Shown: positions 18,819-28,597, counted from the stretch's first letter. The stretch is 64,000 nt of DNA from Pseudonocardia sp. HH130630-07 (GCF_001698125.1 NZ_CP013854.1:2976001-3040000); one strand, 5' to 3'. Notes: generated by a model from the sequence alone, not told the origin. Numbers and translations: made by a program.

Positions 18819-19647
18819 CCTGGATCTCCAGCCGGGAACGGCCCTGCCGGGTCAGCACCTGCCCGGCGGCCAGCGCCCCGGCCAGCCAGCAGACCTGCAC
18901 CGCGACCAGGCCGAGCGCGCCGGACCCGGTGACCCGGCCGGAGACGATCTCGATCGTCGTCATGAGCATCGACGGGAACGGCGTGGCCGCGGCCACCCCC
19001 TGCAGCCAGCCGGGGAACAACCCGACCGGCACGAACAGGCCGCTGAAGAAGCCGGCGAAGGACATGTAGAGGACCTGCAGCCCGCGCACCTCGACCAGCC
19101 AGAACGCCAGGACCTGCACCAGGTAGACCACGGCGAACGACAGCGCCATCCCGAGCACCAGCGCGACGGCGCCGAGCAGGTAGGGCCCGGCGGCGAGCGG
19201 CAGCGTCATCGGGGTGAGGGCCAGCCCGATCGCGATGCTGGGCAGCCCGCGCGGGATCAGGCTGAACAGGCGCTCGCCCAGGAAGCTCGCGAGCCGGGAC
19301 AGCTGCAGGTCCAGCGGCCGGGCGAAGTCGACCGCCACGTCCCCGGTGCGGATCCGCCGGGCGAGGGTGTCGGTGCCGTTGAGGTCGACCGCGCCGAGCA
19401 GGCCCTGGCCGAGCCAGACGAAGGCCATCATCTGCGCGAGGTCGTAGCCGCCCACCGAGCCACCCGCCGCGACGACGGTGGCCCCCAGGATCCCGGCCTT
19501 GAGGAAGCCGAAGGTCGCGTTGGCGGCCAGCCTGCCCCAGGCCGCGCCCAGGTAGGCCGACCGCTGCCGGAAGCCGGCCGTCAGCAGGCGCGCGAAGACC
19601 CGCACCGGTGACGACCACCGGCGCCGTCGGTACATGATCGTCGCCAC
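18811..19647 (-). CDS. ABC-2 exporter permease 1
   Basis: This is a 278-residue membrane protein with about six helices. The motif RRIRTGDVAVDFARPLDLQ parallels the 'LREGTLDVFHLRPQ' region of its partner permease, showing that the two are related subunits. It is the first gene of the exporter operon. The start may be the ATG at 19647 or the one four codons later. The region 19648-19712 is shared with the divergent PIG-L deacetylase gene. Confidence 0.88.
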   Translation of the reverse strand: MATIMYRRRRWSSPVRVFARLLTAGFRQRSAYLGAAWGRLAANATFGFLKAGILGATVVAAGGSVGGYDLAQMMAFVWLGQGLLGAVDLNGTDTLARRIRTGDVAVDFARPLDLQLSRLASFLGERLFSLIPRGLPSIAIGLALTPMTLPLAAGPYLLGAVALVLGMALSFAVVYLVQVLAFWLVEVRGLQVLYMSFAGFFSGLFVPVGLFPGWLQGVAAATPFPSMLMTTIEIVSGRVTGSGALGLVAVQVCWLAGALAAGQVLTRQGRSRLEIQGG

Positions 19648-19712
19648 AGCCGGACGACACTACCCGGCACCCCGCGGTGCGCCGCACCTCGTTTTCGCCG
19701 GAGACTGGACCG

Positions 19713-20441
19713 GTGACCGAGGACTACCTGCCGCTGCCCGAGGACGCCGACCGCGTGCTGGTGGTCGTCGCCCATCCCGACGACATGGAGTCCGGCGGGT
19801 CCGGCGCGGTCGCCCGCTGGACCGCACAGGGCCGGCAGGTGACCTACCTGCTGGTGACCAGGGGCGAGGCCGGTATCGACACGGTCCCGCCCGCGGAGTG
19901 CGCCCGGATCCGGGAGGCCGAGCAGCGGGCCGCCTGCGCGGTCGTCGGGGTCGACCCGGTCGACAGCGTCGAGTTCCTCGACCACCCGGACGGGCTCGTC
20001 GAGTACTCGGTCGGGCTCCGCCGCGACATCGCGACCGCGGTGCGCCGGCACCGGCCGCAGCTCGTCGTCACCGGGAACTTCCGGGACTCCTGGGACGAGG
20101 AGGGCGCCGAGCCCAACCACGCCGACCACGTCGCGGTGGGGCGGGCCGTCGTCGACGCCGTGCGGGACGCGGCCAACCGGTGGCTGTTCCCGGACGCCGG
20201 CCCGCGCTGGGACGGGGTGCGGGGGATCGCGGCGGCGGCCTCGCCGCGGGCCCGGCACGCGGTGGACGTCTCCGACCGGCTGGACGCGGCCGTCGCCTCG
20301 CTGCGCGCGCACCGGGCGTACCTGGCCGCGCTGGACGGGCCGATGGCCGACCCCGCGTTCGTCCGGACCTGGGCGGTCGAGGCCGCCGCCCGGATGCCGG
20401 GCGCCCGCGCCGCCGTACCGTTCGAGTACCTGCGGGTCTGA
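19713..20441 (+). CDS. PIG-L/LmbE-family deacetylase
   Basis: This protein of about 242 residues has the zinc-binding motif VVAHPDDMESGGSGAVARW (HPDD) near its start, the family sequence LLVTRGEAGID, and a third zinc ligand in NHADHVAVGRAVVDAV. The family includes the mycothiol enzymes MshB and Mca and antibiotic-pathway deacetylases. The short form and lack of MshB-specific neighbours leave the substrate open. The GTG at 19713 is preferred because the frame upstream (to an ATG-like codon at 19677) has no similarity. Confidence 0.9.
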   Translation: MTEDYLPLPEDADRVLVVVAHPDDMESGGSGAVARWTAQGRQVTYLLVTRGEAGIDTVPPAECARIREAEQRAACAVVGVDPVDSVEFLDHPDGLVEYSVGLRRDIATAVRRHRPQLVVTGNFRDSWDEEGAEPNHADHVAVGRAVVDAVRDAANRWLFPDAGPRWDGVRGIAAAASPRARHAVDVSDRLDAAVASLRAHRAYLAALDGPMADPAFVRTWAVEAAARMPGARAAVPFEYLRV

Positions 20442-20595
20442 CCGGCGCCCGACCGGCGTCACAGCCCGTCCGGGCGGGTTCGGGGTACCGTCGAGAGCCG
20501 CCCGGTACCCCGGCCGGGCGCGTCGCGCGCCGCCGGGAGAGGCGCGTCCCGGCGCCGCCCCGGCCCCACCACCACCGCTACCTAGGGTTGATTCC

Positions 20596-22275
20596 GTGAA
20601 CGGCTCCACCGCTCAGGCACGCGTTCTCGTGGACGAGCTCGTCCGCGCCGGTGTCACCGACGCGGTGCTCTGCCCGGGATCGCGCAACGCGCCGCCGGCG
20701 TTCGCGCTGGCCCGCGCCGAGATGCTCGGCCTGCTCCGGTTGCACGTGCGGATCGACGAGCGCACCGCGGGCTTCCTCGCGCTCGGCCTGGCGCTGGCGT
20801 CGGGGCGCCCGGTCCCGGTGGTGGTGACGTCGGGCACGGCCGTCGCGAACCTGCACCCGGCCGTCCTCGAGGCCGCGCACGCCGGTATCGGCCTGGTCGC
20901 GCTGACCGCGGACCGGCCACCGGACCTGGTCGGCACCGGCGCGAGCCAGACGATCAGCCAGCGCGAGCTGTTCGGGCCGGCCGTGCGCTGGTCCGGGTCG
21001 CTCGCGGTGCCGACCGCGGTCACCGGTACCGAGGTGCGGCGCTGGCGGTCCTCGGTGGCCAGGGCGCTGGCCGCGGCGACCGGTGCCGGTGCCGGCGCAC
21101 CCGGCCCGGTGCACCTGGACCTGCCCTACGGCGAGCCGCTGGTGCCCACCGCCGGGGACACCGGACCGGGCCACGACCTGCTCGGCCCGGGCATCCCGGG
21201 CGGCCGCGACGACGGTGCACCGTGGACGGCGGTCGCCCGGCCCGTCCGCACCCTGCCCCCGCTGCCGCTGGACCCCTCCGCCCGGACGCTGGTGATCGCC
21301 GGCAGCGGCGGCCCCGCGGCCGATCCCGGTCTGCTCGGCGGGGCACCGCTGGTCGCGGAGCCGTCCTCGGCCTGGTGGCCGCACGCCCTGCGGACCGGCC
21401 CGTGGCTGCTCGACCATCCCGAGCTGCGCCCGGAGCAGGTCGTCGTGCTCGGCCGGCCGACCCTGCACCGCGCGGTGTCGGCGATGCTGGCCGATCCCGC
21501 CGTCGCGGTGTACGCCGATCCCGGTCCGGACGGCGCGGCGTGGACCGACGTCCCGGGCACCGTCCGCGCGGTCGGGGCGCTGCGGGCCCTCACCCCGCCC
21601 GACGACTGGACGTGGTCCTGGGGCGACGCCGACCGCGCCGCGGCCAAGGCGCTGGACACCGCGCTCGACGACGGCACCGCGGCCGGCGCCCCCGGGCTGC
21701 GGCTGGCCCGCGACGTCACCGCCGCGCAGCCCGACGGCGGGCAGCTGGTCCTCGGCTCGTCGAACCCGGTCCGCGACGTGGCCCTCGCCGCGACCCCGCG
21801 CCCCGGGCTCACCGTGCACGCGAACCGGGGCGTCGCCGGCATCGACGGCACGGTGTCGACCGCGGTCGGCGCCGCGCTCGCCCGCGGCGTGCCCACCACG
21901 CTGCTGCTGGGCGACCTGACCCTGGTGCACGACACCACCGGCCTGGTCATCGGGCCCGGTGAGCCGTCGCCGGACCTCACCGCCGTCGTCCTCGACGACG
22001 ACGGCGGCGGCATCTTCCACCTGCTCGAACAGGGCGGCCCGGAGCACGCGCACGCCTTCGAGCGGATCTTCGGCACCCCGACCGGTGCCGATCTGGTCGG
22101 GCTGGCCAGGGCCGCGGGCTGGACGGCGGAGGACTGGTCGGGCGACCCCGCCGAGCTGGCCGCGTACCCCGGTTCCGGCCGCCGGCTGCTGCGGGTCCGG
22201 GCGCTGCGTACCGGCCTGCGCGACGCGCACTCCGCGCTGCGCGGGGCGGTCACGGCGGCACTCGGCAGGCTCTGA
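20596..22275 (+). CDS. menD: SEPHCHC synthase MenD
   Basis: This 559-residue ThDP enzyme condenses isochorismate with 2-oxoglutarate, the first committed step of menaquinone synthesis. N-terminal VLCPGSRNAPPAFALA and the ThDP-activating glutamate in IDERTAGFLALGLAL match MenD. The C-terminal diphosphate/Mg site is GDLTLVHDTTGL ... LDDDGGGIFHLLEQG, where the usual Asn-rich triplet reads DDD. The GTG start is preceded by a TTG-rich AT-relaxed stretch. It faces menF, the supplier of isochorismate, tail to tail with only 12 bases between stops. Confidence 0.97.
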   Translation: MNGSTAQARVLVDELVRAGVTDAVLCPGSRNAPPAFALARAEMLGLLRLHVRIDERTAGFLALGLALASGRPVPVVVTSGTAVANLHPAVLEAAHAGIGLVALTADRPPDLVGTGASQTISQRELFGPAVRWSGSLAVPTAVTGTEVRRWRSSVARALAAATGAGAGAPGPVHLDLPYGEPLVPTAGDTGPGHDLLGPGIPGGRDDGAPWTAVARPVRTLPPLPLDPSARTLVIAGSGGPAADPGLLGGAPLVAEPSSAWWPHALRTGPWLLDHPELRPEQVVVLGRPTLHRAVSAMLADPAVAVYADPGPDGAAWTDVPGTVRAVGALRALTPPDDWTWSWGDADRAAAKALDTALDDGTAAGAPGLRLARDVTAAQPDGGQLVLGSSNPVRDVALAATPRPGLTVHANRGVAGIDGTVSTAVGAALARGVPTTLLLGDLTLVHDTTGLVIGPGEPSPDLTAVVLDDDGGGIFHLLEQGGPEHAHAFERIFGTPTGADLVGLARAAGWTAEDWSGDPAELAAYPGSGRRLLRVRALRTGLRDAHSALRGAVTAALGRL

Positions 22276-22287
22276 GCCCCGCCCGGC

Positions 22288-23577
22288 TCAGTCCTCCAGG
22301 GCCTCGCGGACGGCGCGCATCTTCGCCGCGGCCTCGCGGACCTCGGCGTCCGGGTCGGAGGCGGCGACGATCCCGCAGCCGGCGAACAGCCGGGCCGTCC
22401 GGCCGCCGACCTCGGCACAGCGCAGGGCGATCCCGGTCTCGCCGCCGCCGTCGGCGTCGACGTAGCCGACCGGCCCGGCGTACCGGCCGCGGTCGAGCCC
22501 CTCGATCTCGGCGATCACCGCGGTCGCGTCCGGGGTCGGTGTCCCGCCGACGGCGGCGGTCGGGTGCACCGCCCCGAGCAGTGTGAGCAGCGACGCGGGC
22601 CGGGCCGGGTCGAGCCGGGCGCGGACGTCGCTGGCCAGGTGCGACACGTTCGGCAGGGTCAGCACCGACGGGCGCCGGGGCACCTGCAGCTCGGCGACCA
22701 GCGGGCGCAGCGACGCGGCCAGCGAGTCGACGGCGTAGGCGTGCTCGCGCAGGTCCTTGGCCGACCCGGCGAGCGCCCCGGCCACGTCGGTGCCGCCGGT
22801 GCCGCCGGTGCCGCCGGTGCCGCCGGTGCCGCCGGTGCCGCTGCCGGAGGGCCACATCGTCCCGGCGAGCACCCGCGACTCCAGGGTGGTCCCGTCGAGC
22901 CGCAGCAGCAGCTCCGGGGTGGCGCCGACCAGGCCGTCGACGGCGAAGCTCCAGCACGTCGGGTACCGCCGGGCCAGTGCCTGCAGCAGCGCCCTCGGGT
23001 CCAGCGGGGCGTCGGCGTGGGCGAGCAGGTCGTGGGCGAGCACGACCTTGTCCAGCTCACCGGCCCGCATCCGGCGCACCGCCTCGGCGACGGCGGTGCG
23101 GTACCGGTGGGCGGGTGCCTCGCCGTCGGCGTAGCGGAGCCGGACGGCGGACCGGACCGGGGCCGGGACCGGCAGCGCCGGACCGTCCTGCGGCTGCCCG
23201 GCCGGGGTGATCTCGGTGATCCAGGCCCGGTCGCCGCGCCGCCCGACGACGGTGCGCGGCACCACCAGCGCCGACCCGGGCGAGCGGCGGTCGAAGGTGA
23301 ACGAGGCGAAGGCCACCGCGCCGGTGCCCGGCAACCCGACGTCGTCGCGCACGTCCAGCCCGGCCACGACGGAACGCCACCAGCGGTCGGCGTCGGCGAA
23401 CCGGTCCGGGCCGGTCCCGGTGAACCGGGCGGCCTCGCCCCAGCCGACCAGACCGTCCCCGCCGCGGACCCAGCACAGCTCGCCGGACCGGCCGGGGAGC
23501 ACGTCGAGCAGCGGTCCGTCGAGCCGGAGCGGACGGGTACGGACGCGCAGCGCGGTCAGGGCCGGTGCGACAGTCAC
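22288..23577 (-). CDS. menF: Isochorismate synthase MenF
   Basis: This protein of about 429 residues belongs to the chorismate-utilising family. The diagnostic C-terminal motifs are GELDKVVLAHDL, LLRLDGTTLESRVLAGT, SKDLREHAYAVDSL-type sequence, and the Mg/chorismate site GAVHPTAAVGGTP followed by GPVGYVDADGGGETGIALR. It converts chorismate to isochorismate for MenD. GTG 23577 is chosen because the frame upstream to 23640 has no family similarity. A glycine-threonine-glycine repeat inserted near residue 250 is unusual (see the 9-base repeat). Convergent with menD. Confidence 0.93.
   Translation of the reverse strand: MTVAPALTALRVRTRPLRLDGPLLDVLPGRSGELCWVRGGDGLVGWGEAARFTGTGPDRFADADRWWRSVVAGLDVRDDVGLPGTGAVAFASFTFDRRSPGSALVVPRTVVGRRGDRAWITEITPAGQPQDGPALPVPAPVRSAVRLRYADGEAPAHRYRTAVAEAVRRMRAGELDKVVLAHDLLAHADAPLDPRALLQALARRYPTCWSFAVDGLVGATPELLLRLDGTTLESRVLAGTMWPSGSGTGGTGGTGGTGGTGGTDVAGALAGSAKDLREHAYAVDSLAASLRPLVAELQVPRRPSVLTLPNVSHLASDVRARLDPARPASLLTLLGAVHPTAAVGGTPTPDATAVIAEIEGLDRGRYAGPVGYVDADGGGETGIALRCAEVGGRTARLFAGCGIVAASDPDAEVREAAAKMRAVREALED
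22789..22842 (-). repeat. Nine-base tandem repeat inside menF
   Basis: The unit GGTGCCGCC occurs five times exactly (22789-22833) plus one variant copy (22834-22842). It encodes a GTG-type glycine/threonine run between two structural elements of MenF. Unit length is a multiple of three, so copy-number change would not break the frame. Confidence 0.9.
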
Positions 23578-23673
23578 ACCACGAGGGTAGGCAACCCGGC
23601 GCGTCGTTGCTCGGACCGCACGGCGAGGCACCGGACACACCCGGGTGCCGGGGAGTCCCTAGAATCGCCGGGC

Positions 23674-24150
23674 GTGACCAGTCCGACCGGCGATGTGCTG
23701 ACCGAGACCCGTGCCGCGGCGGGCCGCCTGCTGGCGCGGGTCCGCTACCGGATCCCGGAGATCGTCCTGGGTGTCGGGGTCACGATCACCCTGCTCGCGG
23801 TGACCGCGCTGGGCGGCGCGTTCCTCACCGACGCCCGGATCTCGGCGAACCGGGCGACGACCGCGGCGACCGTGCTGGACGGGTCGGGCTACTGGCGCTC
23901 GGTCGTCCGGTTCGTCGACGAGCAGGGCCGGCTGCAGACCCCGGGCGCCGGCATCGCCTACCCGCCGGGGCTCAGCGACCGCTCCAACATCTACGTCGAG
24001 TACGACCTGACCGAGCCGAGCCGGGTCCGGGTCGCCGGGCGCAGCGCGGTCGACGGCATCCTCCCGGTCGCGGGCGGCCTGGCCGTCGTGTGGCTGGTCG
24101 TCGGCCCGACGTTCGTCGCGCTGCGGCGGCGCCGCGATCAGCCGTCCTGA
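23674..24150 (+). CDS. DUF3592-type membrane protein
   Basis: This 158-residue protein has an N-terminal hydrophobic helix (IVLGVGVTITLLAVTALGGAF), an extracytoplasmic domain of about 70 residues (ATTAATVLDGSGYWRSVVRF ... PPGLSDRSNIYVEYDL), and a C-terminal helix (ILPVAGGLAVVWLVVGPTFVAL). The pattern is that of DUF3592. It occupies the same place, between menD and mgtA, as a conserved membrane protein of mycobacteria, so it is likely an orthologue. Function unknown. GTG 23674 lies 10 bases after an AGAAT-like sequence, and its end overlaps the convergent inositol phosphatase gene by 13 bases. Confidence 0.8.
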   Translation: MTSPTGDVLTETRAAAGRLLARVRYRIPEIVLGVGVTITLLAVTALGGAFLTDARISANRATTAATVLDGSGYWRSVVRFVDEQGRLQTPGAGIAYPPGLSDRSNIYVEYDLTEPSRVRVAGRSAVDGILPVAGGLAVVWLVVGPTFVALRRRRDQPS

Positions 24151-24965
24151 CCCCGCCACAGCGCGCACACCTCGGCCGCGACCTGCGGCGCGACGACGAG
24201 CATCCCGCCGGCGGGCAGCGCGGCCTCGTGCCCGTCCCGGCCGAGCACCAGCGCCCCGGCCTCGGTGGCCAGGCAGAGCGCGCCCGCGACGTCCCACTCG
24301 TGGTAGCGGGTCAGCACCGCGGCGACGGCGTGGCCCAGCGCCACCTGGGTGATCGCCAGCGCCGCCGACCCGAGCACCCGGACCCCGGCGTGCCCGGCGC
24401 GGGCGCGCTCGACGAAGCCCGGCTCCGGGTCCTCGGCGCACACGAGCGAGCCGGCGAGCCGGGCCGGCCGAGCCGGGGGCACCGGGGTGCCGTTGGCCCG
24501 GAAACCCCGCCCGCGGGCGGCCGCGTAGATCTGCCCGCGCCCCGGGTCGGCGACGACGCCGACGGCCGGCCCGTCGACGGCGACCAGCGCCAGGCTGTAC
24601 GCGCACCAGGGCAGCCCGGCGACGTAGTTCGCGGTGCCGTCCACCGGATCGACCACCCAGCGCATCGGCGCGTCCGCGGCCCCGTGATCGGCTCCATACT
24701 CCTCGCCCACCACCGGGCAGTCCGGGAACTCGGCGGCCAGCACCCGGCGGGTGTGCCGCTCCAGCGTCCGGTCGGTGTCGGTGACCCAGTCGAACGGGTT
24801 CGTCTTGGCCGTCGCGTCGATCGCGGCGCCGTGCTCGCGGCCCAGCGTCGCCGTGATCACCTCGGCGGCGTCGTTGGCCAGCCGGCCTGCCGTCTCCAGT
24901 GCGCGCGAGAGCAGGGCGGGGTCCACCGGGCGCACCTGCCGGGGGACGTACGGGACGGCCGTCAT
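24138..24965 (-). CDS. Inositol monophosphatase family protein
   Basis: This is a 275-residue phosphatase. The metal-binding motifs are intact: FDWVTDTDRTLE, the glutamate pair in VVGEEYGAD, WVVDPVDGTANYVAGLPW (DPxDGT) and EWDVAGALCLATEAGA. It removes phosphate from myo-inositol 1-phosphate or a related sugar phosphate. In actinobacteria this feeds phosphatidylinositol, mannosides and mycothiol, which fits with the neighbouring mannosyltransferase gene mgtA. ATG 24965 is chosen at the beginning of similarity. Divergent from mgtA. Confidence 0.94.
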   Translation of the reverse strand: MTAVPYVPRQVRPVDPALLSRALETAGRLANDAAEVITATLGREHGAAIDATAKTNPFDWVTDTDRTLERHTRRVLAAEFPDCPVVGEEYGADHGAADAPMRWVVDPVDGTANYVAGLPWCAYSLALVAVDGPAVGVVADPGRGQIYAAARGRGFRANGTPVPPARPARLAGSLVCAEDPEPGFVERARAGHAGVRVLGSAALAITQVALGHAVAAVLTRYHEWDVAGALCLATEAGALVLGRDGHEAALPAGGMLVVAPQVAAEVCALWRGQDG

Positions 24966-25144
24966 ACGGACCGAGTGTCGGGGTCGGTGGTGACCCGGTC
25001 GCGTCCGTGAGGTGACGGGCCCGTTCCCGGTTCGACAACTCGCCGCGGCGCCGCCCGCGGGCCCACCCGATGTTCGCCGAGGGTTGGGTGGGCGATCACG
25101 CCGTGGACCCGGACCGGCGTCCCGCCCCGAGCACGCTCTGTGCC

Positions 25145-26308
25145 GTGCGCGTCGCAATCGTCTCCGAATGCTTCCTGCCGGTGGTCAACGGCGTCACCAA
25201 CTCCGTGCTGCGGGTGTGCGAGCACCTGCGGGCCGGTGGTCACGAGGTGCTCGTGATCGCGCCCGGGTCGGGCGAGACGCAGGAGTACGACGGCGTCCCG
25301 GTCGTGCGGATCCCCGCGGTCGGGCTGCCGGTGGTCAACTCCATGCCGGTGGGCGTGCCGAGCCGCCGGGTGCTCACCGCGCTGCGGGCGTTCCGGCCGG
25401 ACGTCGTGCACCTGGCCGCGCCGTTCGTGGTGGGGGCCAGGGGGCTGGCCGCCGCGCGCCGGCTCGGCGTGCCGACCGTGGCGGTCTACCAGACCGACGT
25501 CGCCGGGTTCGCCACGTCCTACGGCCTCGGGCTGACGGCCAGGGCCGCGTGGCGCTGGACCTGCCGGCTGCACTCGATGGCCGACCGCACGCTCGCGCCG
25601 TCGAGCTGGGCCACCGGTGCGCTGCGCGAGCGCGGGGTGCCGCGGGTGCACCAGTGGGCCCGCGGCGTCGACACCCGGCGGTTCACCCCGTCCCGGCGCA
25701 GCACCGAGCTGCGGGCCCGGCTGGCCCCGGCCGGCGAGCGGCTGGTCGGGTTCGTCGGCCGGCTCGCCCCGGAGAAGCAGGTCGAGCGGCTCGCGGTGCT
25801 GGGCGCCGTGCCCGGCACCCGGCTGGTCGTGGTCGGCGACGGGCCGAGCACGGAGTACCTGCGCGATCGGCTGCCGTCCGCGGCGTTCCTCGGGCACCGC
25901 GGCGGGGCCGAGCTGGCCGAGATCTACGCGAGCCTGGACGTGTTCGTGCACACCGGGCAGGCCGAGACGTTCTGCCAGGCGGTGCAGGAGGCGCTGGCCT
26001 CCGGGGTGCCGGTGGTGGCGCCGGACGCGGGCGGCCCGCGCGACCTGGTGCTGCCCGGCCGTACCGGCTACCTGGTGGCGCCCCGCCCGGACGGCGGTGA
26101 GCCCGGCGACCCGGTGACCGACGCCGCGGACCGGGAGCTGGTCGCCGCCGTCACCGCGCTGTGCGACCCGGACCGCAACCGCGCGTTCGGCGCCGCGGCC
26201 CGGCAGTCGGTGCTGCGCCGGACGTGGACCGCGGTCGGCGACGAGCTGCTGGCGCACTACGGCCAGGTGCTGCGTGAGTCGGCCGCACCGGACCGGCTGG
26301 CGGCGTGA
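25145..26308 (+). CDS. mgtA: GDP-mannose-dependent alpha-mannosyltransferase MgtA-type
   Basis: This is a 387-residue GT4-family (GT-B fold) glycosyltransferase. The N-terminal acceptor domain begins [20 protein letters not shown]. The donor domain carries [29 protein letters not shown] and the EX7E motif in [20 protein letters not shown]. Sequence and place between a DUF3592-like gene and menG match mycobacterial MgtA, which mannosylates glycolipids in lipoglycan synthesis. GTG 25145 is chosen as the start of similarity; it lacks a clear ribosome site, so the mRNA may be leaderless. An upstream in-frame ATG at 25070 is the alternative. Confidence 0.9.
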   Translation: MRVAIVSECFLPVVNGVTNSVLRVCEHLRAGGHEVLVIAPGSGETQEYDGVPVVRIPAVGLPVVNSMPVGVPSRRVLTALRAFRPDVVHLAAPFVVGARGLAAARRLGVPTVAVYQTDVAGFATSYGLGLTARAAWRWTCRLHSMADRTLAPSSWATGALRERGVPRVHQWARGVDTRRFTPSRRSTELRARLAPAGERLVGFVGRLAPEKQVERLAVLGAVPGTRLVVVGDGPSTEYLRDRLPSAAFLGHRGGAELAEIYASLDVFVHTGQAETFCQAVQEALASGVPVVAPDAGGPRDLVLPGRTGYLVAPRPDGGEPGDPVTDAADRELVAAVTALCDPDRNRAFGAAARQSVLRRTWTAVGDELLAHYGQVLRESAAPDRLAA

Positions 26309-26378
26309 GCACGGACGGCCGGGGCGATCGGTAGTCACACGGATCCGCCGACCGGGTCCGGCGCGGATCCTTCGGAGC

Positions 26379-26975
26379 ATGGGTGAGCGACAGCACGTCG
26401 GCCGGGCCATCGTCGTCGAGCCGGGCGGTGCGATGGCGGAGATCGACACGTCGGCGGCCCTCGCTGCGATCCGGGGACTGCTCGACCGGTCCCCGGTGTC
26501 CCGGGCGAACGCCCGGGACGCGGTGCTCGCCGCCCCGCACCGCCGTCCGCCGCCGGTGCTGTTCGCGCTCTCGGAGAATCTCGTCGCCGCCGGTGACCTG
26601 CCGGGGGCGGCCCGGTGGTTCTACACCGCGCAGGTGCGCGCCCAGTTCGACGCCGGGCGTTGCACCGACCCGACCGCGGCGTCCGCGCTCGGGGTGCTGC
26701 ACCAGCGGTTCGGCGAGCCGGTGAACCGGTGGGCGTTCGCCGACCCGCAGCGGGTGCGCCGCGCCGCGGTGACCGCCGTGGCCTGGGACCGCAGGAACCC
26801 GCACGAGTACGACCACCGCTGGATCGCCCTGCACGGCATGGGCGCGTTCACCGGCACCGGCGGGCGGGTGTCGACGCCGTCGCAGGACTGGCCCGCGCTG
26901 GCGGCCCGGGTGCGCGCCGAGTACCTGCAGGGCCTGCGTGACGTGCTCCGGGAGCACTTCGGGCCCGGTGCGTAG
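26379..26975 (+). CDS. Conserved-looking protein of unknown function (198 aa)
   Basis: I do not recognise this family. The protein is soluble and mostly helical. The middle ([20 protein letters not shown]) reads like a TPR-type helix pair, and the C-terminal half is rich in Trp and aromatic residues ([20 protein letters not shown]). Codon bias is normal for the region, so it is a real gene. ATG 26379 has CGGAG upstream; a second ATG about 17 codons later is possible. It is 70 bases after mgtA and 10 bases before menG, so it is probably co-transcribed with menG. Confidence 0.65.
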   Translation: MGERQHVGRAIVVEPGGAMAEIDTSAALAAIRGLLDRSPVSRANARDAVLAAPHRRPPPVLFALSENLVAAGDLPGAARWFYTAQVRAQFDAGRCTDPTAASALGVLHQRFGEPVNRWAFADPQRVRRAAVTAVAWDRRNPHEYDHRWIALHGMGAFTGTGGRVSTPSQDWPALAARVRAEYLQGLRDVLREHFGPGA

Positions 26976-26985
26976 GCTCGACGGC

Positions 26986-27678
26986 GTGTCCCGCGCCGAG
27001 CTCGACAAGGATCCGCACGACGTCGCCCGCATGTTCGACGGCGTCGCCCGGCGTTACGACCTGACCAACACCGCGCTCTCCGGTGGCCAGGACCGCTACT
27101 GGCGGGCCCGGACCCGCCGGGCGCTGGCGCTGCGGCCGGGCGAGCGGGTGCTCGACCTCGCCGCCGGCACCGCCGTGTCCACCGTCGAGCTGGCCAAGGA
27201 CGGCGCCTGGTGCGTCGCGGCCGACTTCTCGCTCGGCATGCTGCGGGCCGGTGCCCACCGGGACGTCCCGAAGGCCGCCGCGGACGCCCTGCACCTGCCC
27301 TTTGCCGACGGGTCGTTCGACGCCGTCACCATCTCCTTCGGGCTGCGCAACGTCTCCGACACCGGGGCGGGCCTGCGCGAGCTGGCCCGGGTGACCCGCC
27401 CCGGCGGGCGGCTGGTGGTCTGCGAGTTCTCCACCCCCACCTGGGCCCCGTTCCGGGCGCTCTACCAGGGCGCCGTGCTCGGCCACGTGCTGCCGGCGGT
27501 CGCCCGCACGGTGTCGTCGAACCCGGAGGCGTACCTCTACCTCGCCGAGTCCATCCGGGACTGGCCGGACCAGCCCACGCTGGCGCGGACCATCGCCGGG
27601 GCCGGCTGGGAGCGGGTGGCCTGGCAGAACCTGACCGTCGGCGCGGTCGCCCTGCACCGGGCGTACAAGCCGGCCTGA
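26986..27678 (+). CDS. menG: Demethylmenaquinone methyltransferase MenG (UbiE)
   Basis: This 230-residue class I SAM methyltransferase makes menaquinone from demethylmenaquinone. Visible motifs are [16 protein letters not shown] at the start (UbiE signature 1), the SAM site [16 protein letters not shown], and [19 protein letters not shown] (UbiE signature 2) followed by [17 protein letters not shown] 26986 is chosen because family similarity begins within 15 residues and the preceding gene stops 10 bases before. It acts on the product of MenA. A bidirectional hairpin follows. Confidence 0.96.
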   Translation: MSRAELDKDPHDVARMFDGVARRYDLTNTALSGGQDRYWRARTRRALALRPGERVLDLAAGTAVSTVELAKDGAWCVAADFSLGMLRAGAHRDVPKAAADALHLPFADGSFDAVTISFGLRNVSDTGAGLRELARVTRPGGRLVVCEFSTPTWAPFRALYQGAVLGHVLPAVARTVSSNPEAYLYLAESIRDWPDQPTLARTIAGAGWERVAWQNLTVGAVALHRAYKPA

Positions 27679-27709
27679 GCCCGGCCCCGCCGAACGGCAC
27701 ACCCCGTGT

Positions 27710-27748
27710 CCGGACGGCGGCCACCGCCCGTCGTGGCGTGCCGTCCGG
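27710..27748. terminator. Bidirectional hairpin between menG and the methyltransferase gene
   Basis: CCGGACGGC (27710-27718) and GCCGTCCGG (27740-27748) are exact complements with a 21-base loop between convergent genes. Confidence 0.6.
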
Positions 27749-27760
27749 GCGGTCGGTCCG

Positions 27761-28597
27761 TCAGGGGCGGTGGGCGAGCCAGACCGTGCGCTCGGTCCGG
27801 ACGGCGAGGTCGTCGCGGTGCGCGACGCCCTGCGGGCCGTCGGCGTCGAGGAGCTCGTCGAGTGCGGCGAGGTCCGCCGGGTCGAGCGTGTCCGCGGCCA
27901 CGCCGCGCATCCGCCGCAGGCCGGCGAGCGCATAGCGGCCGACGGCGTCGCCGCGCCCGCCGTCCCGCCCGACGTCGACGGCGACGGTGAACTCGTCGGC
28001 GACGGTGAACCCCGCCGCGGTCAGCATCGGGCCCCAGTCGGCGCCGCGGTGCGGGACGTGCCCGGCGGCCACGGCGTCGGCCGCGGCGTGCAGGCGCTCC
28101 TCCAGGCCCGGCCGTCCCGCCGGGGCCGTCGCGGGCAGGAACCGGGGGAAGCCGGCCAGCTCGACGACGGCGAACACCCCGCCCGGCGCGAGCAGCCCGT
28201 GCACCCGGGCGAGGGCACGGTGCGGGTCGGCCATGTGGTGCATCGCGGCGGACGCCCACACGAGGTCCGGTCGCCCGAGGCCGGGCCAGTCGCCGTCGAG
28301 ATCGGCCTGCACGGTCTGTACCCGGTCCGCGACGCCGCGCCCGGCCGCGGACTCCCGCAGGGCCCGTAGCTGGGCGTCGGCGGAGTCGACCGCGGTGACC
28401 TGCGCGCCGGGGAAGCGCTCCAGGAGCGCGAAGGTGCCCGCCCCGGTGCCGCAGCCCAGGTCCACGATCCGGTGCGGCGCGGACCGCTGCGCCAGCCGGG
28501 CGGTGATGGACGCGGTGTGCCCGGCGAGGACCTCGGCGTCGAGATCGAGGATCTCGACCTGTCCGCCGTCGTCGGGGGCGGTGTGCTGTGGATGCAT
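27761..28597 (-). CDS. Class I SAM-dependent methyltransferase
   Basis: This 278-residue protein has the SAM-binding signature IVDLGCGTGAGTFALLERFP, motif II VTAVDSADAQLRAL, and later WASAAMHHMADPHRALAR and LLAPGGVFAVVEL. It lacks UbiE signatures, so it is not a second MenG; the acceptor is unknown. It is probably controlled by the XRE-cupin regulator encoded just upstream on the same strand (98-base gap). That gap holds a small inverted repeat GCGTT/AACGC at 28634-28651. Regulator and methyltransferase commonly pair in actinobacteria. Confidence 0.88.
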   Translation of the reverse strand: MHPQHTAPDDGGQVEILDLDAEVLAGHTASITARLAQRSAPHRIVDLGCGTGAGTFALLERFPGAQVTAVDSADAQLRALRESAAGRGVADRVQTVQADLDGDWPGLGRPDLVWASAAMHHMADPHRALARVHGLLAPGGVFAVVELAGFPRFLPATAPAGRPGLEERLHAAADAVAAGHVPHRGADWGPMLTAAGFTVADEFTVAVDVGRDGGRGDAVGRYALAGLRRMRGVAADTLDPADLAALDELLDADGPQGVAHRDDLAVRTERTVWLAHRP

